64,000 nucleotides of DNA from Rhodospirillales bacterium (GCA_014859895.1 JACZKS010000009.1:1-64000), one strand, 5' to 3'. Shown: positions 26,387 to 35,082, counted from the stretch's first letter. Notes: generated by a model not told the origin, from the sequence alone. A program made the numbers and translations.

Positions 26387-27367
26387 ATGAGTAAGGGAAA
26401 CGTCTTCCGTATTCTGTCTGCCGTATGCGCCTCTTTTCTGGCATTTTCTTTTGCCTCTGAACAGGCTCATGCCACAAAGTTAAAGCTTGGACACACGGGA
26501 TCTCTGGATCACCACTACCAGAAGGGCTCCGACATGTTCAAGAAGCGGGTCGAGGAACTGTCGGAGGGGAAGATCCAAATCATCATCTTCCCCTCCGACC
26601 AGCTCGGCAAGCAACGCGAACTCGTCGAGGGAGCGCAACTCGGTACGGTGGACATGGTGCTCACCTCCGACGTTCTCCTGTCCAGTTTCGAGCCGACGAT
26701 GGGGGCGCTCGGACTTCCGTTCCTCTTCCGCGACCTTGACCACTTGGGCAAGGTGATGGACGGCCCCATCGGAGACGAGTTGTCCAAGAACCTGGAAAAG
26801 AAAGGCCTGAAGGTTCTCGGCTATTGGGAAAACGGGTTCCGCCACATCACCAACTCCAAGCGTCCGATCGTCAAGCCAGACGACCTGAAAGGTCTGAAGA
26901 TCCGGACTCCCGAGGGCGCGGTGTTCGTCGACACGTTCAATGCCTATGGGGCGAGCGCGACCCCCATGTCGTTCGGCGAGCTGTACTCGTCGCTTCAGCT
27001 TAAGGTGGTTGACGGCCAGGAAAACCCCGTCGCCCATGTCCTGACCCAGAAATTCTACGAGGTTCAAAGCTTCCTCTCGCTTAGTTCGCACATTCATTCG
27101 GTCGAGCCCCTGCTCATCAGCACAGTGGTCTTCAAGGGACTGCCAGCGGATGAACAGAAGGTCCTTCTGCAGGCGGGCAAGGAGGTGGCCCCCTGGATCC
27201 GCGCCGAGGTGGCGCGAATTGAAGCCGAGCAATTGAAGTTCCTGGAAGGGAAGATCGCCGTCAACAAGGCCGACGCCGCGGCATTCGAGGCGGCATCGAA
27301 GCCCGTCTACGACAAGTACGGGCCGAAGTTCGGCGATCTCATCCAGCGCATCAAAGCCGTGCGGTAA
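26387..27367 (+). CDS. TRAP transporter substrate-binding protein (DctP family)
   Basis: A 326-residue periplasmic binding protein. The signal peptide ends near residue 29 (EQAHA-TK), and mature KLKLGHTGSLDHHYQKG leads into the fold. The motif DDLKGLKIRTPEGAVFVDTFNAYG holds the substrate Arg, and LQLKVVDGQENPVAHVLTQKFYEVQ the following helix. It begins 35 bp after the lyase, behind an AT-rich stretch and a strong AGGAGG site. In this module it likely imports the lyase substrate, or a precursor of it: a branched di- or tricarboxylate. The start region is noticeably less GC-rich than its neighbours. Confidence 0.93.
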   Translation: MSKGNVFRILSAVCASFLAFSFASEQAHATKLKLGHTGSLDHHYQKGSDMFKKRVEELSEGKIQIIIFPSDQLGKQRELVEGAQLGTVDMVLTSDVLLSSFEPTMGALGLPFLFRDLDHLGKVMDGPIGDELSKNLEKKGLKVLGYWENGFRHITNSKRPIVKPDDLKGLKIRTPEGAVFVDTFNAYGASATPMSFGELYSSLQLKVVDGQENPVAHVLTQKFYEVQSFLSLSSHIHSVEPLLISTVVFKGLPADEQKVLLQAGKEVAPWIRAEVARIEAEQLKFLEGKIAVNKADAAAFEAASKPVYDKYGPKFGDLIQRIKAVR

Positions 27368-27391
27368 CGCAGTCCGGCCTTGCTGGAGACC

Positions 27392-27421
27392 CCGCGGGAG
27401 CAGAGATGTCTGCTCCCGCGG
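27392..27421 (+). other. Intercistronic hairpin between dctP and dctQ
   Basis: A perfect 12-bp stem (CCGCGGGAGCAG with CTGCTCCCGCGG) around a 6-nt loop lies in the 77-bp gap after the binding-protein gene. There is no U-tract. Its position matches hairpins in the two other P-Q-M TRAP operons, suggesting 3'-end protection of the binding-protein message or partial termination. Confidence 0.65.
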
Positions 27422-27444
27422 AGGCCTTAACGGGAGGAAACATC

Positions 27445-27942
27445 ATGAGGCTTCTTGCAGACTTCAACGCGCGGATGAACCGGCTTCTGGAGTATGGCGT
27501 CATCGTCATTTTCGGGATCATGACGACGGTCATCTTTCTTCAGGTCATCTTCCGCTATGGGCTGGAGCAGTCGCTCTCCTGGTCCGAAGAGTTGGCCCGC
27601 TATCTGTTCATCTGGTTGACGTTCCTGGGAGCGAGTGTGGCAATCCGCGAAGGAACGCACATCCGGGTCACGCTGGCGGTCGACGCCATCAAACACAGGG
27701 CGACCAACCTTTCCCTGAGCCTGACCGCCAATCTTCTTGGCATCGCGTTCCTCTACATCCTCATGACGAAGGGCGTAACCGTGGCGATGCGGGTGCTGGC
27801 ACTCGAGCAGATCTCGCCGACCATGGAATTTCTGCCGATCGGGGTGATCTATCTGGCGATCCCGATAGGTTGCTTCTTCATGATCCTGAATCTTCTGGAA
27901 CAGTCTTACCGTCAATGCACGGACCTGGTCCACGCACGTTAG
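27445..27942 (+). CDS. TRAP transporter small permease (DctQ)
   Basis: A 165-residue four-helix inner-membrane protein. The signature SLSWSEELARYLFIWLTFLGASVAIREGTHIRV is a textbook DctQ block. ATG 27445 follows GGGAGGAAAC; an upstream ATG at 27406 lies in the hairpin region and is not used. It ends six bases before dctM. Confidence 0.94.
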   Translation: MRLLADFNARMNRLLEYGVIVIFGIMTTVIFLQVIFRYGLEQSLSWSEELARYLFIWLTFLGASVAIREGTHIRVTLAVDAIKHRATNLSLSLTANLLGIAFLYILMTKGVTVAMRVLALEQISPTMEFLPIGVIYLAIPIGCFFMILNLLEQSYRQCTDLVHAR

Positions 27943-27948
27943 GGGGCG

Positions 27949-29229
27949 ATGATGGGTATCACCTTATTCGCAGCGTTCTTCGCGTTCGTCGTCCTGGGCG
28001 TGCCGATCGCGATCGCACTGGGCCTCTCGGGGGTCGTCGCCCTGGCACTGCACAGCCAGGTCCCTATCATGGTCATCGTTCAAAAAGTCTATGGCGGCGT
28101 CGATTCCTTCACCTTGATGGCCATTCCTTTTTTCATCCTGGCCGGCAACGTCATGAGTTCTGGGGGCGTCTCGCAACGCCTCGTCGACTTGGCCAGTTCC
28201 ATCCTCGGCCGAATGCCCGGCGGGTTGGCGCAGGTGACGACCGCGGCCTGCACGTTCTTCGGGGCAATTTCCGGATCGGCCCCGGCAACGACGGCGGCCA
28301 TTGGCTCGGTAATGGTCAAGCCGATGGTCGACAATGGGTACGACCGGGCTTTTGCGGGTGCGGTGGCCGCGGCATCGGGAACCATCGGCCTACTGATTCC
28401 CCCCAGCATTACCCTGGTGATCTATGGAGTAATCACCGGTGTGTCGATCGGCAAACTGTTCATGGGCGGCATCCTGCCCGGGCTGATGATGAGCCTGACG
28501 CTTATGACGGTGAACCATGTGATCTCGACGCGCAAAGGCTATCGAGGCGGCGAGCCTTCATCCCTCAAAAGGATCCTTCATGCAGGGCACCGCAGCATCT
28601 TCGCCCTCCTCATGCCGGTGATCATTCTCGGCGGCATTTACGGTGGCGTTTTCACGCCGACCGAGGCGGCGGTGGTGGCGGTATTCTACGGTCTGTTCGT
28701 CGGCTTTTCGATCCACCGTGAATTGAAAATCGGCGATCTGCCGTCCATTCTGCTGGAAACTGGCAAGAGCACCGCGGTCATCATGTTCCTGATCGCCACC
28801 GCGCACATCTTCAGCTACCTGCTTGCCAGCGAGCAGATCCCGGCCAAGCTGACGGTGGCAATGCTTGAGGTCTCCACGGACCCTCACATCCTGCTGCTGA
28901 TGATTGTGTTGTCGCTGCTGGTGGTCGGCACATTTCTCGACAATGCGGTTGCCGTGGTGCTGATGACGCCGATCTTTTATCCTGTCATCATGCAGGCGGG
29001 CATCGATCCCCTCTACTTCGGCGTCCTCATGATCCTGGTGTTGGCCATCGGGCAGGTCACGCCGCCGGTGGGCTTGTGCCTGTTCGTCGCCTGCAACATC
29101 GCCAAAGTGGGAATCGAAAACCTGTCTTGGAAAAGCGTTCCCTATATCTTCGCGCTGATGGCGGTGATCGCCGTCCTGATCATCGTTCCCGACATCATCC
29201 TGCTCATACCGAGCAGCATGGATTTCTGA
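27949..29229 (+). CDS. TRAP transporter large permease (DctM)
   Basis: A 426-residue polytopic permease with SFTLMAIPFFILAGNVMSSGG, FGAISGSAPATTAAIGSVM and GQVTPPVGLCLFVACNIAKVG blocks. Two tandem ATGs (27949 and 27952) are possible starts; the GGGGG ribosome site is better spaced for the second. It ends the sigma-54-controlled operon, and 20 bp after its stop the second copy of the SDR-derived repeat begins. Confidence 0.94.
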   Translation: MMGITLFAAFFAFVVLGVPIAIALGLSGVVALALHSQVPIMVIVQKVYGGVDSFTLMAIPFFILAGNVMSSGGVSQRLVDLASSILGRMPGGLAQVTTAACTFFGAISGSAPATTAAIGSVMVKPMVDNGYDRAFAGAVAAASGTIGLLIPPSITLVIYGVITGVSIGKLFMGGILPGLMMSLTLMTVNHVISTRKGYRGGEPSSLKRILHAGHRSIFALLMPVIILGGIYGGVFTPTEAAVVAVFYGLFVGFSIHRELKIGDLPSILLETGKSTAVIMFLIATAHIFSYLLASEQIPAKLTVAMLEVSTDPHILLLMIVLSLLVVGTFLDNAVAVVLMTPIFYPVIMQAGIDPLYFGVLMILVLAIGQVTPPVGLCLFVACNIAKVGIENLSWKSVPYIFALMAVIAVLIIVPDIILLIPSSMDF

Positions 29230-29249
29230 GGGCGGCACAAGGGGAGAAC

Positions 29250-29285
29250 GCCAGACCTGGACGCTCGACGGCGGTTGGACCATGT
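29250..29285 (+). pseudogene. SDR 3'-end remnant; direct repeat, copy 2
   Basis: These 36 bases encode QTWTLDGGWTM followed by TAG and match 23070-23105 at 34 of 36 positions. No SDR body precedes them: sequence upstream is the end of dctM. They are therefore a duplicated or orphaned SDR tail that marks the right border of the 6.1-kb module. Confidence 0.85.
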
Positions 29286-29297
29286 AGAAAATTTTAA

Positions 29298-29380
29298 TTC
29301 GGGGACACCATATTTAATTCACATTCTTCGCCCTTGGCAACGAACGAAACCTCTTGTGAATTAAATATGGTGTCCCCGAA
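29298..29380. repeat. Long perfect inverted repeat (REP/MITE-like element)
   Basis: Two perfect 26-bp arms (29298-29323 and 29355-29380) enclose a 31-nt loop. The arms contain GGGGACACCATATTTAATTC, a motif I associate with palindromic elements near REP-type (Y1) transposases in proteobacteria. The element is much more AT-rich than its surroundings, has no ORF, and sits 12 bp from the SDR remnant. It may be a non-autonomous mobile element; it could also act as a terminator for dctM. Confidence 0.75.
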
Positions 29381-29415
29381 ATTGGAGCGGGCGGACGCAG
29401 AAAAGGGATCTGTTC

Positions 29416-30363
29416 CTACCCCCGCATCTCGGGCACCGGGGTCGGCAGCGGTTGGCCGGCGAAGAAGGCGTCGAGGTTGGAGCGGCAGAGTTCGGCCATG
29501 CGCCGGCGCGTCTCGTGGGTGCCGCTGCCGCGATGGGGCATCAGCACCACGTTGTCCATCGCCCACAGATCGGCCGGCACATGGGGCTCGTTCTCGAAGA
29601 CGTCGAGGCCGGCTCCGGCGATGCGGCCCTCCTTCAGCGCCGCGATCAGCGCCTTCTCGTCGACGATGGTGCCGCGCGCGGCGTTGACCAGGAAGCCCTC
29701 CGGCCCCAGCGCGTCGAGGACCTTGGCATTGACCAGATGCCGGGTGGTGGCGCCGCCCTGGCAGGCGACCACCAGCAGGTCGCTGGCGGCGGCCAGCGAC
29801 ACCGGGTCGGGATGGAACGCGTAAGGCACATCCTGTTTGGCGGGGTCGGTATAGGCGACGACGGCGCCGCAGGCTTCCAGCCGCCTGGCGATGGCCTTGC
29901 CGATGCGCCCCAGGCCGATGATGCCGGCCGTCTTGCCGATGATGCTGTTGGCCAGAAGCTCGCGCGGCTCGGTCGGCCAGCCGCCGGTGCGCACCAGCCG
30001 GTCGAGCACGACCAGCTTACGCGTCACGGCCAGCGCCAGCAGAAGCGCGGTGGTCGCCGTCTCGTCGGTCAGCACGTTCGGCGTATGGGTGACCATGACG
30101 CCCCGCGCCTTGGCAGCCTGAACCTCGATGCCGTCGTAGCCGACGCCGAAATTGGCGATGATTTTCAGGTTCGGCAGGGCCGCGATGTGCTTTTCGCGGA
30201 AAACGCTTTCGCCCTTGGTGACGACCGCGGTGATGGTCTCCGGATCGAGGCCGGGCACGTCGGCCGGGCTGTCGAAGCCGGTCATGTCGAACATCTCGAA
30301 GCGGCCGTCGAGGACGGCCCGCATTTCGGGCTGGATGCCTGGGGCGAGGAGAATCCTGTGCAT
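29416..30363 (-). CDS. D-2-hydroxyacid dehydrogenase (glyoxylate/hydroxypyruvate reductase-like)
   Basis: A 315-residue NAD(P)-dependent dehydrogenase. The Rossmann motif GIIGLGRIGKAIARRL with catalytic Arg in VNAARGTIVDE, Glu in the FENEPHVP segment and His in VLMPHRGSGT matches the GhrB/GyaR group. The active-site His lies in MPHRGS rather than the usual PHxGSAT, still keeping His. GGAGG precedes ATG 30363. It likely reduces glyoxylate, hydroxypyruvate or a 2-keto sugar acid. It is upstream of nothing else on its strand before the repeat element, and follows the aldo/keto reductase by 71 bp. Confidence 0.9.
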   Translation of the reverse strand: MHRILLAPGIQPEMRAVLDGRFEMFDMTGFDSPADVPGLDPETITAVVTKGESVFREKHIAALPNLKIIANFGVGYDGIEVQAAKARGVMVTHTPNVLTDETATTALLLALAVTRKLVVLDRLVRTGGWPTEPRELLANSIIGKTAGIIGLGRIGKAIARRLEACGAVVAYTDPAKQDVPYAFHPDPVSLAAASDLLVVACQGGATTRHLVNAKVLDALGPEGFLVNAARGTIVDEKALIAALKEGRIAGAGLDVFENEPHVPADLWAMDNVVLMPHRGSGTHETRRRMAELCRSNLDAFFAGQPLPTPVPEMRG

Positions 30364-30434
30364 GACGTTACCTCCGCAGTGTTCGGTTGGACCGGCGCCC
30401 CATCGGCACAGGTCGATAGGAAGGGGCCGCGCTT

Positions 30435-31391
30435 TCAGCCGTCAAGGCCGAACCCCGATTTCCAAAGATCAAAAGCCCGTTTGACCAACGAGGGGTCGGG
30501 CAGGTCGCCCGCCACCGCGGCGGCGATCCCATCGACCTGGCCCGGAGAATTGAGCCCGACGATGACGCTTCCCACCAGAGGCGAAGCCAGGGCGAAACGC
30601 ACCGCGAAGGCCGTCATAGAGCCGCCGATCTCGGCGGCGAAGATTTCCGCGATACGGGCGCGGCGGGCCAGATCCTTGGCGAACTTGGGCTCCTGGAAAC
30701 GGTCATCCGGCTTCATGCGGGCAGGATCGCGGGCGTCGGTAAGAATGCCCTGGTAGAGCGGCCGGATGCAAAGGAACCCCATGCCACGGCGCTCCATCTC
30801 GGGGAAAAGCTCGGCCATCTCCATCTCGATGGGATTGTAGTAGGCGATGATGCCGGCGAAGCGCCCCGTCCCGATAGCGGCCTTGGCGCACGGCACGGTG
30901 TAGGGGAAGGTCATCAGATGGCCGACCTTGCCCTCGCTTTTCAACTTTTCAAAGGCTGCCCAGACGTCGTCCATGACCCCCGGCAGCATGGGCAGACGCA
31001 GCCCATCCTCGTTGGGCTCCGAGCGCCACATCCATTGCAGGACCGCGATGCGCTCGGCATGCAGGTCCTTGAGCGCCTCCTCGATACGCAGGCGGAACTT
31101 GGCCGGATCGAAGCGGCCGCCGTCCTTGAAATCGGGGACCGGCACCTTGATGACGTGATGGACGTCGTGACGCTTCGGGTGGTCCTTCAGCACCCTTTCC
31201 ATCATCCAGCGGGTTTCGTACTCGTAGCTGGAATGCAGGAAGTTGACACCGGCGTCCAGCGCCGCGCGCAGGGCGGCCTCCCCGGCCTTCGATTTGGCGT
31301 CGTCGGCCGGGCTTTTGGTTGCGGCCCGCATGGGACCCAGGCAGATGACGGAAACGTCGAGGTCGGTACCAGCGAGGCGACGATATTTCAT
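30435..31391 (-). CDS. Aldo/keto reductase family protein
   Basis: A 318-residue TIM-barrel protein starting MKYRRLAGTDLDVSVICLGPM at ATG 31391, preceded by AGGGGAAGGGGG. AKR hallmarks are present: the start motif LAGTDLDVS, an Asp-Tyr-like active-site area altered to NFLHSSYEYE, and the distal ASPLVGSVIVGLNSPGQVDG cofactor motif. The usual D-T-A-x-x-Y is replaced by H-S-S-Y-E-Y, keeping a Tyr. It probably acts on a sugar aldehyde. It lies 16 bp downstream of a Gfo/Idh/MocA gene and should be co-transcribed with it. Confidence 0.87.
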   Translation of the reverse strand: MKYRRLAGTDLDVSVICLGPMRAATKSPADDAKSKAGEAALRAALDAGVNFLHSSYEYETRWMMERVLKDHPKRHDVHHVIKVPVPDFKDGGRFDPAKFRLRIEEALKDLHAERIAVLQWMWRSEPNEDGLRLPMLPGVMDDVWAAFEKLKSEGKVGHLMTFPYTVPCAKAAIGTGRFAGIIAYYNPIEMEMAELFPEMERRGMGFLCIRPLYQGILTDARDPARMKPDDRFQEPKFAKDLARRARIAEIFAAEIGGSMTAFAVRFALASPLVGSVIVGLNSPGQVDGIAAAVAGDLPDPSLVKRAFDLWKSGFGLDG

Positions 31392-31407
31392 GATGGCCCC
31401 CTTCCCC

Positions 31408-32442
31408 TCAGTCGTGAACGACGTTGACCGGCCGCCCCTCGGCCGACGCCTGCAGGATGGCGTCGATGAAGCGGTGGGTGCGCAGCGCAACCTCGCCGCT
31501 GACCAGGGGATCGCGACCCTCTTCCAGGGCATCCAGGAAGTCCCGGAGAACTTCCCGATGATGGTCGTGTGGGAAGGCCATGGGGTCGGCCCCGGTGCCC
31601 CCCACCGCGGTGTCGGCTTCGACGGTTTCACCGCTGCCGTCGTGGTAGGAAACCTTAAGCTCGGTGCCGGTGATCAGCGCCGAGCCCTTCTCGCAGAAGA
31701 ACTGCATGCGTTCGGGGAAGCCGGGATAGGCGGTGGTGGTGGCATCCACCACGCCGATGGCACCGTCTTCGAAGCGCACCGCGGCAGCGACGATGTCTTC
31801 GGTTTCCATCTGGTGTACCGGGCTGGTCCTGGCGTAGCCGGTGACCTCGACGGGCCGGGCGGTCAGGGACAGGAAGACGTCGAGCGGATGGATGCCCTGA
31901 GTCAGGAGCACGCCGCCGCCGTCGCGCAGCTTGTCGCCGCGCCCGGGCTGGTCGTAATAGCCCTTCTGCGGCCGCCAGACGGGAATGAACACCGAGGCGC
32001 CGACAATCTTTCCCAGGCGGCCGGAGGCCAGGATCTCGCGCAGCCTGATGCCCGGCCGCCGGTGGCGGTGCTGGAGCACGATGCCGAGGCGCACCCCCGC
32101 CTGGCGGCAGATGCCGATCATCTCGGCGGCCCGCTCGCTAGTAATCTCCAGCGGCTTTTCCAGCAAGATGTGCTTGCCGGCCTTGGCAAAACGGGAAACC
32201 AGGTCGAGGTGGCTGTCCGGCGTGGTCAGGATCAGCGCGCAATCGACGCTGGGGTCCTTCAGCGCCACCTCGAAATCGGCGGCCAGCGGAAACGGAAACT
32301 TCTCGCCGAACGCCTTGCGCCGCCCTTCCGAGCGGTTGCAGGCATAGGCGACCTCGACGCGGTCGGTAAGGTCGAGCAGGCTCTTGGCATGCGGGGTCAC
32401 GGCCATGCCGAGTCCGATGATGGCGATGCGATGTCTTTTCAC
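31408..32442 (-). CDS. Gfo/Idh/MocA family NAD(P)-dependent oxidoreductase
   Basis: A 344-residue dehydrogenase: Rossmann motif IAIIGLGMAVTPHAKSL, CALILTTPDSHLDLV and catalytic-lysine motif EKPLE (ILLEKPLEITSE), then DGGGVLLTQGIHPLDVFL with the active-site His. It heads a three-gene minus-strand unit with an aldo/keto reductase and a 2-hydroxyacid dehydrogenase. It is divergent from the CoA-transferase operon across 219 bp, which should contain promoters for both. The substrate is probably a sugar or sugar acid. Confidence 0.9.
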   Translation of the reverse strand: MKRHRIAIIGLGMAVTPHAKSLLDLTDRVEVAYACNRSEGRRKAFGEKFPFPLAADFEVALKDPSVDCALILTTPDSHLDLVSRFAKAGKHILLEKPLEITSERAAEMIGICRQAGVRLGIVLQHRHRRPGIRLREILASGRLGKIVGASVFIPVWRPQKGYYDQPGRGDKLRDGGGVLLTQGIHPLDVFLSLTARPVEVTGYARTSPVHQMETEDIVAAAVRFEDGAIGVVDATTTAYPGFPERMQFFCEKGSALITGTELKVSYHDGSGETVEADTAVGGTGADPMAFPHDHHREVLRDFLDALEEGRDPLVSGEVALRTHRFIDAILQASAEGRPVNVVHD

Positions 32443-32661
32443 GGCTTCTCGTCCCCCCTTCGTCGATGAAGCCCCCGGAACGTAGGGTGGATGGTCCCGA
32501 GCGTCAATGCCGCCCGTTCTGCCCGCCTAAACCTTTGAAAGCGGTCGGGCGCGTGCTAAAAGTGGCCCCGCCAGTTCGGGCGCAGGAACCGGCGGCGTCG
32601 AAGCCGGCAACCCGCCGTCCCGCCACACCGACAATCTCCCCGAGAAGGAAGCCATCGCAGG

Positions 32662-34275
32662 ATGTCCAACAAGATCGTCAGCGCCGCCGAGGCGGTCGCG
32701 CTCATTCCCGACGGCGCCGTCGTCGCCGTCAATTCGTCGAGCGGTCTCAACACCCCCAACGCCGTGCTCAAAGCCATCGGTGAGGCCTTCGAAAGCCAGG
32801 GCCGGCCGCGCGACCTGCATTTCTTCCTGCCGATCGCCGCGGGCGACATGTATGGCGTCGATGGCATCGACCACGTGGCCAAGCCGGGACTGTTGGCCCG
32901 CGTCATCGCCGGCTCCTATCCGAGTGGGCCGTCGAACCGCGAATCGCCCAAGATCTGGAAGATGATCGGCGCCGATCAGGTGCCCGCCTACAATGTGCCG
33001 AGCGGCATCCTGTTCGACATGATCCGCAACGCCGCCGGCAAGCGGGCCGGCGTCTTCACCAAGGTCGGTCTCGACACCTTCATCGACCCCCGGCGCCAGG
33101 GCGCCAAGATGAACAAGGCGGCCAAGGACGATATCGTCAGGCTGGTCGAGATGGGGGGCGAGGAGTGGCTGCACTTCCCCAACATCCCGCCCGACGTCGC
33201 CATCATCCGCGGCACCACCGCCGACGAGAAGGGTAACATCTCGATGGAGCACGAGGGCGGCTATCTGGGCGCCCTCGACGTCGCGCTGGCTGCCCGCACC
33301 AACGGCGGCTTCGTCATCGCCCAGGTCAAGCGCGTCACCACCGCCGGCTCGATCCCGCCGCAGCGCGTCTTCGTGCCCTCGACCATGGTCGACTTCGTCG
33401 TCGTCGACCCCGACCAGTGGCAGACCACGGAGACGCCCTATGACCCGGCGATCTCGGGCGAGGTGCGCCGCCCCTTCAGTTCGTTCCCGCCGGTCGCCTT
33501 CGATGCCGAGAAGGCAATCGCCCGGCGCGCCACGCTGGAGCTTTGCGCCGGGGACGCCGTCAACCTCGGCTTTGGCATTTCCCCCATCATCCCGCGCATC
33601 CTGATCGAGGAAGGCCAAGCCGAAGCCGTCACCTGGGTCATCGAGCAGGGCGCCGTCGGCGGCGTGCCGCTGGATGGCTTCGCTTTCGGCTGCTCGGCCA
33701 ACGCCCAGGCCATCATTCCGTCGCCCACCCAGTTCACCTACTTCCAGAGCGGCGGCGAGGATTGCGGGCTGCTGTCCTTCATGGAGGTGAGTTCCGAGGG
33801 CGACGTCAACGTCTCGCGGCTCGCCTCCAAGCCGCACGTGACGGCCGGCGTCGGCGGCTTCATCGACATCACGTCGCACGGCAAGAAGCTGGTGTTCAGC
33901 GGCTTCTTCACGGCGGGCGGGCTCAAGCTCGACCTGGCGGGGGGCAAGGTGACCATCCTCCAGGAAGGCAAGTTCCCCAAGTTCGTCGAGGAAGTCGAGC
34001 ACGTCACCTTCAGCGGCCGGCGCAGCCGGAAGCTCGGCCAGGACATCACCTACGTGACCGAGCGCTGCGTCGTGAAACTGATGCCGGAAGGCTTGGTCGT
34101 CACCGAGGTCGCGCCGGGGATCGACGTGAAACGCGACGTGCTGGGCCAGGCCCGCGCCAAAATGACCGTTAGCCCTGACCTCAAAACGATGGACGCGCGG
34201 CTCTTCAAGCCCGAGCCGATGGGCCTGGTGCTGCCCGAACGCACAACGCCGCGCTTCCGCTCGGCAAGGAGCTAG
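32662..34275 (+). CDS. Fused-subunit CoA-transferase (family I, propionate/acetate type)
   Basis: A 537-residue enzyme in which alpha and beta subunits of a family I CoA-transferase are fused. The N-terminal half carries PDGAVVAVNSSSG; the second half carries the catalytic block VTWVIEQGAVGGVP with Glu328 as the likely nucleophile and FGCSANAQAI after it. It moves CoA from acetyl- or succinyl-CoA onto a free carboxylate. Length matches propionate CoA-transferases and YdiF-like enzymes. It starts a four-gene unit with enoyl-CoA hydratase four bases downstream, so it probably activates the pathway acid for beta-oxidation-like steps. Confidence 0.92.
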   Translation: MSNKIVSAAEAVALIPDGAVVAVNSSSGLNTPNAVLKAIGEAFESQGRPRDLHFFLPIAAGDMYGVDGIDHVAKPGLLARVIAGSYPSGPSNRESPKIWKMIGADQVPAYNVPSGILFDMIRNAAGKRAGVFTKVGLDTFIDPRRQGAKMNKAAKDDIVRLVEMGGEEWLHFPNIPPDVAIIRGTTADEKGNISMEHEGGYLGALDVALAARTNGGFVIAQVKRVTTAGSIPPQRVFVPSTMVDFVVVDPDQWQTTETPYDPAISGEVRRPFSSFPPVAFDAEKAIARRATLELCAGDAVNLGFGISPIIPRILIEEGQAEAVTWVIEQGAVGGVPLDGFAFGCSANAQAIIPSPTQFTYFQSGGEDCGLLSFMEVSSEGDVNVSRLASKPHVTAGVGGFIDITSHGKKLVFSGFFTAGGLKLDLAGGKVTILQEGKFPKFVEEVEHVTFSGRRSRKLGQDITYVTERCVVKLMPEGLVVTEVAPGIDVKRDVLGQARAKMTVSPDLKTMDARLFKPEPMGLVLPERTTPRFRSARS

Positions 34276-34279
34276 CGAC

Positions 34280-35062
34280 ATGGCCGAACTCGAAAAGATC
34301 CTGTTTGCCGTCGAGGCGGGCGTGGCGACGATCACGTTGAACCGCCCCGACAAGCTCAACGCGCTCGACACCGACATGCTGGACGGCCTGGAAAGGCTGA
34401 TCACCAAGATCGATGCCGATCGCGACATCCGCGTGGTGATCCTGAAGGCAGCCGGCGAGCGGGCCTTCTGCGCCGGAGCCGACATCAATGCCTGGGCGGA
34501 GTTGAAGCCGCTCGGCATGTGGCACACCTGGATACGCCGCGGCCATCAGATCTTCGGCCGCCTGGCCGACCTGCGCCAGCCCTCGATCGCCGCCATCGCC
34601 GGCATCGCCTTCGGCGGCGGCCTGGAACTGGCCCTGTCGTGCGACCTGCGCGTCGCCGCCGACAGCGCCAAATTCGCGCTCCCCGAAGTCACCATCGCCA
34701 CAGTGCCGGGCTGGACCGGCACCCAGCGGCTGCCCCGCCTGATCGGGGAAGCCCGGGCCAAGCAGATGGTGCTGACGGGACAACGCATCGACGCCCCGAC
34801 GGCGGTGGCCTGGGGGCTGATCAACGAAAACGTGCCGATGGCCGATCTCGACAAGCGGGCGCTCGATTTGGCCCGCCAGATCGCCGCCAACGCGCCGGTT
34901 TCGGTGCAGACCGCCAAGCAGCTGATCAACGCCGCCCTCGGCCGCGACACGGCGGCGACGTTGGAGGCGCTGGCCGGCAGCATGACCGGCTTCACCGACG
35001 ACGCCGTCGAAGGCCGCGCCGCCTGGGCCGAACGCAGGCCGCCGAAATTCACCGGGAAATGA
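34280..35062 (+). CDS. Enoyl-CoA hydratase/isomerase family protein
   Basis: A 260-residue crotonase-fold enzyme. The oxyanion-hole segments AFCAGADINAW and IAGIAFGGGLELALSCDLR are intact, and the catalytic region LPEVTIATVPGWTGTQRLPR retains the Glu of the hydratases, although WTG replaces the usual AGG. It should hydrate a 2-enoyl-CoA made from the acid activated by the preceding CoA-transferase. AAGGAG precedes ATG 34280, four bases after the upstream stop. An SDR follows after 20 bp. Confidence 0.92.
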   Translation: MAELEKILFAVEAGVATITLNRPDKLNALDTDMLDGLERLITKIDADRDIRVVILKAAGERAFCAGADINAWAELKPLGMWHTWIRRGHQIFGRLADLRQPSIAAIAGIAFGGGLELALSCDLRVAADSAKFALPEVTIATVPGWTGTQRLPRLIGEARAKQMVLTGQRIDAPTAVAWGLINENVPMADLDKRALDLARQIAANAPVSVQTAKQLINAALGRDTAATLEALAGSMTGFTDDAVEGRAAWAERRPPKFTGK

Positions 35063-35082
35063 CCCATCCGTACGGAGGAACA

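Noticed and set aside
32527-34527. A 666-residue open frame on the minus strand
   Set aside because: Antisense to the fused CoA-transferase and the start of the hydratase. GC-rich third positions keep the reverse frame open.
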